From Nepenthes gracilis (taxonomy: Eukaryota; Streptophyta; Magnoliopsida; Caryophyllales; Nepenthaceae), in assembly GCA_033239525.1 (NCBI GenBank), contig BSYO01000024.1:9013991-9077990 (forward strand): a DNA stretch of 64,000 nucleotides. The letters are read 5' to 3'. Position numbers and translations under genes: made by a program. Of this stretch, positions 10,662 to 20,256 are shown piece by piece; the first letter of the stretch is position 1; each line of letters opens with the position of its first letter. The notes under the pieces were generated by a model, which worked only from the letters and a program-made list of their open reading frames with translations, had not been told where the DNA came from and did not search any database.

Positions 10662-11103
10662 TTAGCCCTCATGTCAAATGGTTCGAGGACTCCAACCGTT
10701 TGACATGCCTGGAGAGCACTCTTCTACTGTGACAGTCCGCGATGCCGCGCCTTGCTGATGGGAGCTGTCTCTTATCCATCTGAGACCTTCTTACCAATCC
10801 GAAACCCATCAGTTGCCGCCGTTTGGTTTCCCTGCAAGGCATTAAATGCGTCACTTGATTGAGGTGACATCGCCTCTGGAAGCCAAAGCCCATGTTCGCT
10901 CCCTACATATGGGTTACTGACGTGTGGCAAGGGCCATGATGAGGGTGCTATTTTACGTTTTTGAATTCCCTTTAAAGTTTCCTTTTCGTCTTCATTGCCT
11001 TCCTCCTTCACTTCTACGTATTCCTAGCGTCTCTCTCGTTCCCCGAAACCCTTTGCCGTCGTTCCTCTTCTTTCTTTCTCGCAGAGACATTTCTCTTGTT
11101 GCC

Positions 11104-13040
11104 ATGGCTCCCGGCGTCAAGGAAATTGCTTCCTTTCTCACCCTCAAGGATCTTGAACAGATTTGGGTAAAGTATAATATCCCAGACTCCGTTGCGATGG
11201 TAGTTCCTGGAGCCATTGAGAGAGCTTGCAGCCCTCCGGATGGCTTCATCGCCATTTATGAAGTCCACCTTAAAGGCAGGTTTTGGTTCCCTGTTCCACT
11301 GGAGTTATACCATTTGATAAGGGAGTTGGCCGTCCCGCTTGCCAGGCTCCAACCGAACGCCATCAGGTACCTAGTTTCTCTCTGTGTATTCGCACGTTGC
11401 CACCACAAGGTCCTTGAGGTAGCCATGGTGAAAGTCATGTTTCGTTTTACTCACAACTTGGACTGGATCACCATGACTCATCGTCCGGAGTTTGCCGTGA
11501 TGAGTGGAGGAAACTCGAATTTCCCAAAAAAGTAAAAGGACAAATTCTTCTTTCTTAGCGTCTGGGAGAACTGGGAGTTCTCGGTTACATGGGAAAATGT
11601 GGTGAGCAAACACTGCTCTGATGCCACTGCTGAGGAAAGGGAAGTAGCCAAGGTGGTCACGGACTTAGTGATGGCCAACCTTGGCAGTTTTAATGTTGGG
11701 AAGAAAAACACTTAGTTATCGCCCGAGAGGCTCGCGGAGGCCAAATGGGTGACAACGGCCAAGGATTCCACTACTGCTGTAGCTGCGAAGAAGAAGAAAA
11801 AGAGATTAAGGAAAAAAGGGGGTTCCCTTACTATTGAGGAGTCGTCCGAGAGGCCGCAGAAGAGTCAACGGACTGAGGCCTCAGAGGATCCACTGAAAAT
11901 CATTGAACAGTCCTCATCCGGCGATGATGGCGCTGTCATTGCGCCTTTGGTCAGGAGGGCCAGGGGTTTGGTTGCCGGACCTTTTGCGGAGCCTAAGACT
12001 ACGGGCCTTTCTTCTTCTGCTACCGAGATCCAGGGTGGGGTCTCGGACTTTCCTGCGGGTCCATCTGAGGACCCTATTGTTTTTGAGGCCTCGGAAGAGG
12101 TTGGAGTCAATCAGGGCGAGGAGGCGGCTATGATTGCGACCGCTCCTGCCCTGGAGGCTGCTGATGCTGGGGAGCCTTGTGGGATGGAGTCAACCATCAT
12201 CGCCCTTGCTGAGGATATTTTTGAGATTCTTAGCGGGGATCAAGTTGAGGTCGCGGCCTCAGAGCTCCTGGAAGTTACTGGGCCCTCGAAAGTTGCTAGG
12301 TCCTCGGAGGTTGCTGGCACCTCGGAAGCTGTGGAGCCCCTTGTCTCTAAGGTTCATCCATCCGAGGCTGCTTTTGATGCTCCTGCGGTGTCTGTAGATG
12401 AGCCACAGGAGCCAGAGGTCCCAAGGGAGTGTGGCCAAAGTCATGACCCTCTGGTCTCTAAGGAACTTCTCTGTTTTTCCATCTGCCTTGCTTCCTGTTG
12501 CCTATGCCTTAATGAACTTGCCTCTTTTTGTGGCTCCATGATTTGGCCGGGAGCCTTAGTCAGCTGGTTGGCGAGGTTGCCCAATCTCGCTTGGAGATGT
12601 AGTCTTTGAGGGCTGCTCGAGAGGACAGTCAGCGGCTGCAGGTGGAGCTTGCTGAGGCCACTGCGAAGAACGCCTCTTTTGAGGAAACCCTAAGGCTTCA
12701 GCAAGTCCAATACAGACTCCTTCGAGAGAGGAACCTCCAGCTGGAGGAGGTGCTGAGGGCGTCGGTGAGGGCCGTGGATATAGTGTCCCTGTTGGAGACC
12801 AAGTTTTGGGACGACATTCATTTGTGCCGTTGGCTGATGTGGCTGCTGTATCCACGGTTCCCCACCGCCGTGCTAGACCCTCGGAATGCGAGCACCACTT
12901 GCCCCGAGGACGTGTACGGTATTGCAAGGAGGCCATTTCCTGGGTCCCCACGTCTGAGTCCTTTCGGGGGCCCTCGCCCCTCAGATCAGTCGGGGAGCTC
13001 GAGCCGTGCAGAGGCTTCCCCATTTCAAGAAGAAGGGTAA
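11104..13040 (+). pseudogene. Antisense accessory ORF of element E (putative gypsy-type transposon domain plus coiled-coil)
   Basis: The ORF runs opposite to the pol of the same element, between pol and the 3' LTR. The ATG at 11,104 (MAPGVKEIASF) is the most sensible start; an open frame extends upstream to 10,924. The first part (FWFPVPLELYHLIRE, LARLQPNAIRYLVSL) matches the plant domain known as putative gypsy type transposon (Pfam PF04195, from memory). Then follow a WENVV segment, a Lys-rich patch (KKKKKRLRKKGG, about 11,790), a long acidic Ser/Ala/Glu/Pro-rich region to about 12,450, and a coiled-coil (12,606-12,800). In-frame stops at 11,533 and about 11,713, and a frame change near 12,480-12,560, break it. 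The Lys patch may be a nuclear signal. Function of such ORFs is unknown. Confidence 0.8.
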
Positions 13041-13224
13041 CCCGGGACCACTCCATCGCAGGGTCCCACTGAAACCTAGCTTCTCTTTGTTTTTTTTGTT
13101 GTTTGCTGTATATTGTACATGAATAAAATGGACATTCAATTTCAGTGCAAGTGTTTGATTCTTCCTCCTTGACTCCTGGAGTATTTTTGTCACGGCGTTA
13201 AACAAGTTAGTCTTGCACCCAACT

Positions 13225-13570
13225 AACGTCCGAGTTCTTTGTCATGCGACCTCTCGGACTACTCGGATAAATATAAGTCTTGAATAGGACCTCTTGGGCC
13301 GTTCAACAAATCCGAGTTTTGAATATGACCTCTTAGGCCGCTCGAACGAATCCGAGTTTTGAATATGACCTCTTGTGCCGCTCAGACAAATCCGGGTTTT
13401 GAATACGGCATTTTGAGCCGCTTGGACAAATCCGAGTTTTTGGGATACGACCTCTTGGGCCGCTCGGACGAATCCGAGTTTTTGGAATATGACCTCTTGG
13501 GCCGCTCGAACGAATCCGAGTTTTTAGAATACGACCTCTTGGGCCGCTCGGACGAATCCGAGTTTTCTCT
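13225..13570. repeat. 40-42-bp tandem array in the untranslated region of element E
   Basis: About eight units. The AATCCGAG-type landmark lies at about 13,269 (degenerate), then 13,309, 13,349, 13,389, 13,429, 13,471, 13,513 and 13,555. The first steps are 40 bp and the later ones 42 bp. The unit reads AATCCGAGTTTTGAATATG, then ACCTCTTGGGCCGCTCGGAC. It lies between pol and the accessory ORF. Tat-lineage elements are known to carry such hypervariable arrays, which can seed satellites. Confidence 0.92.
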
Positions 13571-13689
13571 CCCCCTTTTTGTTTTTTTTATAAGGGGCGA
13601 GAGGGCCGTCTCACCTAAGGACAGCCTAAGTTTGGCAGGTTACCTGGATAGCAGGCGATCCGTTTATTATTGGTAGTATCTCCTGAGGT
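13571..13689. other. Spacer between tandem array and integrase of element E
   Basis: Short T-rich then mixed sequence. No feature seen beyond the likely integrase stop region. Confidence 0.4.
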
Positions 13690-14780
13690 GCATGGCGTTC
13701 CAAGTCTAGGGCACCTGCTTGCCCTCTTGGGTGTGCAGTTTGTAGGCCCCACCCCTAAGGATGGCAGAGACCGAAAATAGTCCCTTCAAATTCAAGGAGA
13801 GTTTGTTTCTGTTGGCATTTTTTCCCATGGCCTCCACGCTTCTCAGCACCAGATCCCCAACCTCGAACTGCTGCACGTTTACCTTCTTATTGTAGTAGGG
13901 AGCAACTCGCTGCTAGTACGCCGCTACCTTTAGCCTGGCCTGGTCGCGGACCTCCTCGAGCATGTTGAGGCTTTCCCGGAGTCTCTGGTTCTTGTCGGTT
14001 GTGCTGAAGCATCCAACCCGCGGACTCGTGAGGCCTACTTCTATTGGAATGACAGCCTCGACCCCGTAGTAGAGGCTGAAGGGAGTCTCCCTCGTGGGTT
14101 CTCTGGGCGTCGTCCTGTATGACCAGAGGACGGAGGGCAGCTTGTGTACCCATGAGCCCTCGGAACACTCTAGCTTCGTCTTGAGCCCGTGCAAGATCTG
14201 TGGTTTGTGACCTCCACCTGTCCGTTAGCTTGGGGGTACGCCACTGACGTGCAGACCAAGTTGATCTTCCGGCTGGTGCAATACTTAGTGAACCGTTTTT
14301 CGGTGAACTACATCCCGTTATCGGTCACAATGTACTCTGGGATTCTAAATCTACACACGATGTTCTGTCGGAGGAACTCAGTGGCATTTTGCTCCGTTAT
14401 CCTTGCCAGCGATACTGGCTCTACCCACTTGGTGAAGTAATCTATCCCTACGCTTAGGAACTTCCTTTGTATCGAGTGCAAGTGGGAGCGGTCTGAAATG
14501 TCAAGCCCCCACTAGGTGAACGGCCACGAAGATTGGAGTGCCCGGAGATCTGTGTGGGAGGCGATGACTCACGTTACTATGGAGTTGGCAGTTCTCACAT
14601 TTGTACACGAAGTCCATGGCGTCGTACTTCATCGTTGGCTAGTAGTATCCTTGCCTCATGAGCTTAAAGGCCAGGTTATTCCCTCCGATGTGGGACCCAC
14701 ATATCCCGACGTGTACCTCCTGGAGGGCTTACTCGGCCTCCTCAGGGATAAGACACCTTAGGTAAGGGGCTGAGAAGACT
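13690..14780 (-). pseudogene. Element E integrase (degenerate)
   Basis: Read on the minus strand in three frames. From high to low coordinates: a zinc-finger part with YYWPTMK-like text and KCENCQ (about 14,620), a damaged catalytic core (14,200-14,550), then GSWVHKLPSVLWSYRTTPRE (about 14,140) with ETPFSLYYGVEAVIPIE, and the C-terminal YYNKKVNVQQFEVGDLVLR (about 13,870). These motifs in this order are typical of Tat-lineage integrases. It would have inserted element cDNA in the nucleus. Several frame changes and stops abolish function. The longest open piece is 13,913-14,194. Confidence 0.85.
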
Positions 14781-14879
14781 CGTCGGTACAACTGGCTATC
14801 CATGATTGTGTACCACTCCACTATTTTTTTACCTTCTTAACCTCATTTGGATCCTCAAGCAATGTGCCGTCGGATAAGT

Positions 14880-15430
14880 ACCTTAGTAAGGAGTTATCCA
14901 GGTGTTGTTGTCAGATACTTGCATTACCTCTGGCTTGGGGTCTTCGATATTGGATCTGTTTAGGACTTCACGCATTCCTCGAGCATACTGTTTTGGATCT
15001 CCCGAGGCCGCCACCCTTGCCAGCATGTCGGCCTTGGCATTTTTTTCCCTTGGGATGTGGACAAACTCGGCTGCCTCAAAGTCTGAGATCGTATTTCTGA
15101 CTTTGGAGAGGTACTTGGAGAGTTGTGAGTTGTTGACGTCGAAGTTTTCACGGACTTGATTGACGATCAACTCAGAGTCGCTATAAACGACCAAGTTTCT
15201 GGCTGAGCATTCCTTGGCTAATCGAAGCCCAGCCTAGCAAAGCCTCGTACTCCACAAAGTTATTCGTGGCCGAGAACCCTAAGGTTAGTGAACACTTTAT
15301 GTCCAGCCCCTCGGGCATGCGTAAAACAACACCGGCTCCACAGCCATCCTTCATCGAGGAGCCATCCACGTGCAGGGTCCACGTTGATGCCCTACGGAAC
15401 TCGTCTGCACCAGGTTGGCTTCCCTTGCCG
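14880..15430 (-). pseudogene. Element E second RNase H domain (archaeal-type, Tat hallmark)
   Basis: The minus strand reads DGSSMKDGCGAGVVL (about 15,345), FSATNNFVEYEALL (about 15,250), then VVYSDSELIVNQV (about 15,180), HIPREKNAKADMLARVA (about 15,025) and on to 14,883. D..S..GAG, E and YSDS..V are the catalytic-region motifs of the extra RNase H found in Tat-lineage elements. One frame change (about 15,190) separates the halves, with AKECSARNLVV spanning it in another frame. Otherwise well preserved. Confidence 0.85.
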
Positions 15431-16026
15431 TTAGCCAGCGCTGTTGTCTCGACAAGGAAGTCCGCGAGGGCCTGTCCTTCAAGGCTGGTCTCGGACAGAA
15501 CTCAATATTGAATTCTCCTAATTCGATGGCCCACTTAATCAGTCATTCGGATATCTCGGCTTTGTAAGATGGCCCTTAGTGGTTGGTCGGTCGAGACCAC
15601 TATCTTGTGCGCCTGGAAATATGGCCTAAGCTTCCGCGTAGAATAAACCAATGCTAAGGCTGCCTTCTACGTGAGCGGATATCTGGTCTCGGCGTCTGCA
15701 AGAGTCTTGCTTAAATAATACACGGGCTACTATTTCCCGTGCTGCTCTCGTACTAGAGTTGAGCTTAATGTCATGTCGGACACGGAGAGATACAGGTGCA
15801 GCTCGTCGCCTAGTTGGGAAGAAGTTAAAAGAGGTGGGCTCGAGAGGTAGCTTCTGAGCCCTTAGAATGTGTCTTCACAGTCGTCACTCCACCAAAAGTC
15901 TCGGGTTTTTGTTCCTCTCAGGGCTTTGAAGAACGGCAGGTGCTTCTCGGCCGATTTTACCAGGAAACAAGAGAGGGCCGCCACCCGCCCGGTAAGCTTC
16001 TGAACCTCCATCACTGTCCATGGAGG
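15431..16026 (-). pseudogene. Element E RT connection and first RNase H
   Basis: Minus-strand text in mixed frames: LTGRVAAL (about 15,985), KHLPFFKAL (about 15,930), SPPLL, LHLYLSVS (about 15,795), YYLSKTLADAETRYPL (about 15,700), and a segment on RPYFQAHKIVVSTDQPL (about 15,600). This order is the RT thumb/connection and gypsy RNase H of Tat elements. Frame changes and stops are present. Confidence 0.8.
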
Positions 16027-16600
16027 TCACATGTCTAGGATTGCCTGTATCTTTTCTGGGTTTGCCTCGATTTCCCAATGTGACACGATGTAACCCAGGA
16101 ATTTTCCTGAAGCTACACCAAATGTGCACTTGCTCGGATTGAGCTTCATCCCGTTGGTCCTGAGCACATGAAAGGTCTCAACCAAATACTTTATATGATC
16201 GTCGCTCACCCTGCTATTGACGAGCATGTTGTTAACGTAGACTTCCATGTTCCTGCCTATCTGGTCCTCGAACATCTTGTTCATGAGTCGCTGATAAGTT
16301 GTGCCCATGTTCTTGAGGCCAAAGGGCATTACCTTGTAGCAGTATGTCCCTTGGTTCACCATGAACAACGTGTGCTCCTCTTCCTCGGGACTCATCTTGA
16401 TCTGATTATAGCCCGAGTACGCATCCAAGAAGCTTAAGAGCTCGTGGCCGGACGTCGAATCTACAAGTTGGTCAATCCTGGGCAGTGAGAAGCTATCCTT
16501 GGGGCATGCCTTGTTGAGGTCGGTGAAGTCCACGCACACCCTCCACTTCCTACTATTTTTCTTTACCATGACCACGTTGGCCAACCAGGAGAATATAATA
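16027..16600 (-). pseudogene. Element E reverse transcriptase with mutated active site
   Basis: The best-preserved ORF of the element: 185 codons from 16,584 to 16,027. It reads VVMVKKNSRKWRVCVDF, NKACPKDSFSLPRID, MPFGLKN and NPSKCTFGVASGKFLGY in order, all classical Tat RT motifs. The catalytic YVDD reads YVNN (+ positions about 16,227-16,242): both aspartates are asparagine, so the enzyme would be dead even if expressed. Upstream the RT N-terminus fades (WLANVV is visible at about 16,575). Confidence 0.93.
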
Positions 16601-17119
16601 TGCCAATGTATCTTTTGGGTAAACAGAACCCAGATTTATCTAGGAGTTTCTTGACTTATGCGCGTATGGCCACAATTCTAGTATGTTAACCCTTTTATGG
16701 AGTAATTTTTTAATGCTTTTACCGACGCTTGATTTGTGTGGAGGATCAATGCCCAAGGTTATAATTGTGGACTATGTCATGGGAGGAGATTCCTAGCGCA
16801 ATATCAAATTTGCTATTTGACCTAGTGTCAAAACACGTCCTATATAGTATGGTCCTTTAGTGTCTCCAGAAGTTCTTGGAGAAATGATCAAATGATGAGG
16901 TTCGAACAATTATCAAGACTTTGATTATAATAATAAAAAAGCAAGCTTCCTATATGGACGAATTAAGATTTTTTCATAATTGATCGGATCCATCGGATCC
17001 AACAAGGACTTGTGACGGTTTGGCTCCCAGCCGCGCATTATTTTACAATAGTTAGCGTGGTCTCGATGATATTTTCATCTAGTCCGAGGCCGAGGTCTTC
17101 CTTTGGATTATACTATAAA
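16601..17119 (-). other. Degenerate RT N-terminal / linker region of element E
   Basis: Mostly AT-rich, heavily decayed sequence between RT and protease. One stretch (about 17,000-17,105, minus) reads EDLGLG.DENIIETTLTI, similar to the Tat linker before RT. The direct repeat CATCGGATCC/GATCGGATCC sits at about 16,981-17,000. The rest could not be assigned. Confidence 0.4.
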
Positions 17120-17340
17120 CTGTGGAAGGGTTGCTTGAAGAAATGTCGCTTTTGTGCAAACTAACACATCCGTCCCGTGGATTGATCCCCGAGGACTTCC
17201 CCCACACCACACGAGGTTGGAAACTTCATCTTGAGGTGCGGATGGAAGTCACCACACTGAACGCAGCCAAGCATGGGCGTCCAAGTATGCGTTATAGACC
17301 GATGGCAGGTCCACGACCAGAACGGTGAGGACCTTGGACG
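17120..17340 (-). pseudogene. Element E protease remnant
   Basis: The minus strand reads VVDLPSVYNAYL and a frame-shifted LGRPCLAAFSVVTS, then KFPTSCGVGEVLGDQSTGR in a third frame. These match the Tat protease tail pattern VVD.PS.YNAILGR, AVTS, KFPT..GVGEVRGDQ. The GC content drops sharply at about 17,345, which is taken as the present edge of element E. Confidence 0.75.
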
Positions 17341-17689
17341 CTATCCTCAGATACATCCCTAAGGTCACCTATAACTTTGGATGATATTTATATGTGAGAG
17401 AAGTTTGAATAGTATAAAACTGGTTCATTGTCCAAGCCATAGAGCATTGAAATGGATAAATTTGTTAAACGATAACGGGCGCTAATTCATTTAACTCTTC
17501 TTAAGTCCTAATTTGAAATAGGCATCGAGGTAGAGCAAATTTCGGGAGTTTTCATTATCAACAAATACTCATTTCATCCAAGTCAAAATGTAAAATTTGC
17601 TCCATCCTTTGATTTTGGGATTAACGAGTGCCATTTTAAAGCAAGAAATATTAAATGAGATCTTTGCATTATTCTTAGTGTAACAAATG
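17341..17689. other. Unassigned AT-rich junction between elements E and A
   Basis: No motif recognised on either strand. Element E ends and the integrase of element A begins somewhere here, so it probably holds a deletion junction that removed the 5' end of E and the RT of A. Confidence 0.4.
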
Positions 17690-18760
17690 TCCAAAAGCTC
17701 TATGAGGCGTCTTTACAAGTTTGTAGGGATATGTCTTTTTTGCCAACACATGAAAGCTAAAAATAAGAGAAGAGTCATGTCCTTTTCAACAAATGCCCAT
17801 TCTAGGCTAGCAGTGGTAAAACATTATTATGGATTTTACAGTTGGTTAGCCTAGGACAATCAGGAACCAATATGTAATTTGGAAAATAGTGGATCAAATG
17901 ATTAAATCAACACATTTTATTTCTATAAGAACTACATTCACTAAAGATTGGTTGGTGATGCTCTATATAAATGAGATTATAAGGCTATATAAAGTTCTAA
18001 CTTCAATTGTGTCAAATTAAGATTCAAGATTCATATCTAAATTTTTGGAGAGTTTGCATAGATGATTGGTTTGAAACTAAAATTCATTACAATCTTTCAT
18101 TCACAAATAGCTAGACAATTCGAGTGGACAACTCAAAATTTTGAAAGTATACATGGAGTTTAAGTTTTAAAGATAAAAGAAAATTATAATGATTGTTTAC
18201 TACTGGCCAAGTTTGGCTACCAATAGTTACCATATATATATCGGCATAGTACCTTTTGAAACCTTAAATAAATTGAACTACCAATCCCCAATTAATTAGG
18301 AAGAGGTTGGAGATCTAAAGCTTCTGAGACTTGGAGTGATTCAAAAAATACAAAAAAAATTCATCTAATCAAAGACCAGCTTCGAGTGGCCTAAAGTTGA
18401 CGAAAGAGTATATTTTTGAGTTTAAAAAGGGTGATCATATATTTTTAAAGGTATTTTAATTGAAAGGAGTCTTAATATTTAGTTTGAAAGGAAAATTAAA
18501 ATTGAGATTTATTAGGCTATGTGAGATTTTAAAAAGGATTTGAGAATTGGCTCACACATTACTCTTATTTTCTAATTTGGTAAATGTTCACAATATATTT
18601 TATGTATCGATGTTTTAAAAATATGTTCATAATCTTTTACACATTTCTAAGCATCAACCTTTTAGAATTTATGAGAATTTGGCGTACATTAAGAAACCAA
18701 TTTAAATATTAGGAAAACGAGATCAGGTGCTCTATATGAAAATTATTTTGTTAGTGAAAG
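17690..18760 (+). pseudogene. Element A integrase (chromovirus-like gypsy, degenerate)
   Basis: The + strand reads the zinc-finger half YKFVGICLFCQHMKAKNKR (CLFC at 17,732-17,743), then HIIMDFTVG (about 17,832), then VIWKIVDQMIKSTHF, INEIIRLYKVLTSIVSN (about 17,965-18,020), SRF, and GDHIFLKV (about 18,430) with KGKLKLRFI (about 18,495). This is the HHCC, core and GPY/F order of gypsy integrase. In the core, the second catalytic Asp (family VSDRD) is Asn (VSN followed by a stop). Gag, protease and RT of this element are not found between its LTRs. Confidence 0.85.
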
Positions 18761-18880
18761 TGTTGTGAAAAAATCATTCATTAAAAATGCCACTTGAGAA
18801 CGTGAAAATATGATTCGAGAGAAGTATCAACATTTATTTTATAACTGAATTATGTAATATTTGAGGACAACATTATTAGT

Positions 18881-18893
18881 AGGATGAGAGATA
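18881..18893 (+). other. Polypurine tract of element A
   Basis: AGGATGAGAGATA, after GAGGACAACATT, directly precedes the LTR. GAGGACGAA..PPT..TGTAACACCC is the usual 3' border of Tekay/Del-type gypsy elements. Confidence 0.7.
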
Positions 18894-20256
18894 AGTAACA
18901 CCCAGGGATGAATTTTAGTTCATTATGGGAAAATATGGGCTAGATTGTGTTAAATTTGAGGTATAAATCCTTTATTAGTTCAAACCATAAGTGAGCCATG
19001 AGTTGACCACTTAAGTTGATGAGCCCACATGCAATGAGAGATTCAAACAGCAAGTGAGCCGTGGGTCGGACACTTAAGCTGACAAACCCTCATTCTTAGG
19101 AAGAGGCAAACGGTAGGTGACCTAGTAGAGGCCTTTGAGAATATAAATAGAGAACATTATTATTTTTAGCTCATTTTTATTTGAGATTCAATGACAATAG
19201 AGAGAAAGAGCAGAAAAGAAGAGGAAAAAAAAAATTAGGAGCAAGATGAATTAAAGAAAAATTTGTATACATTATGATAATTTGTCTTAAGGTAAGTATA
19301 TTTCAAGCCTAATTCCTTACTTTATTTCTAAAGTTTTTGGAAGTTCCTCTACATTAACGATTAAACTCTAAGATTTATATTCTAAAGTTCCATACATGCA
19401 TTCTTTTGATGTTTTCCAAAGAATTTAGCTTGCATGCATGTCATATTTGTTCATCAATTTTAAGATTTTAAAATTGTGTTCCTAAGTTTATGAAATTTAT
19501 TTAGGAATCCTAAAGTTTATTGAGTATATGTTTTATGTGTTCATTCTTATAGAAAAACTTTGAGAAATTTCTAAAATAAGTTAAATTATTGAAAATATAT
19601 TCATTATACAGAGTTCTATTTTATTTAAATATGAATTATTGTAAAGAATTGATGAGATATATTTGGATATATTCTAATATATTAATTTACAATTAAAAGT
19701 AATAATACCTAATATCTTTGAGTTAGAAAAGTGGTGTTTAGCATTGAATATGGGGTATAATATATAGTTAGCCTGCCTACGGATTTTGACTAGTAACTTC
19801 TAGCCCCAACTATGGGATAAAATTCATAGACTAATCTTTGAACTTTCAATCTTATTGGTGTGGTTTATCACTGGCCATTGATTCTTAGCTTTGTACGCTT
19901 TTGCACATCTGGATTTGAAAATTTTCTTCCATTACAAATTTGTAGTGAATTATTATGTCATTTTTATTTTATCTCATTCCTAGATATATACTCTATAAAG
20001 CTTTTAGCTTACTTTTGATACATTTATCACATTTCAAATTAGGAGAGTTGAAATTACATGGCAAAATTAGATCAGTGGGTGAGTCAATTGTGAATCTTTT
20101 ATGGGGAGTTTTAAATGTTTTATGTCATATTTTGAATTGTATTGAGAAATATTTAGTGTATTTTGATTATGGACATGTATAACAATACCTTAGCTTTATC
20201 CAGAGTGACAAACAAGTTGGGTCCTTGAAGATAATTTGATATGAGTAGATTAAATT
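18894..20256 (+). repeat. Element A 3' LTR, first part
   Basis: Starts AGTAACACCCAGG (family TGTAACACCC, TG altered to AG). It continues collinear with 963-2,230 and is cut at 20,256 by element B. Removing B and one AAATT rejoins the text GATTAAATT with TATGTTATATTT, which matches CTGAATTTATGTTATATTT at 2,217 in the uninterrupted copy. Confidence 0.9.
20252..20256 (+). repeat. Target-site duplication AAATT of element B
   Basis: AAATT precedes the TGTTACGAATT end of B and recurs at 29,444-29,448, directly after its other terminus. Confidence 0.95.

Larger units (their letters stand above)
9697..17340 (-). mobile_element. Element E: Tat-lineage gypsy, 5' part missing
   Basis: The + coordinates run from the 3' end to the 5' end: 3' LTR (9,697-10,661), antisense extra ORF (11,104-13,040), tandem array (13,225-13,570), integrase, second RNase H, RT-RNase H, and protease (to about 17,340). 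Gag and the 5' LTR are not found, so only one end is exact and no target duplication can be checked. The left end interrupts the CLU-like copy between GDLVIF and the rest of that protein. The GC content is clearly higher than the surroundings. Layout and motifs fit Tat/Retand-type elements, which often carry extra ORFs between pol and the 3' LTR. Confidence 0.85.

Noticed and set aside
12556..13056. 166-codon minus-strand ORF
   Set aside because: Shadow of the coiled-coil part of the plus-strand accessory ORF in GC-rich DNA; no recognisable motif.
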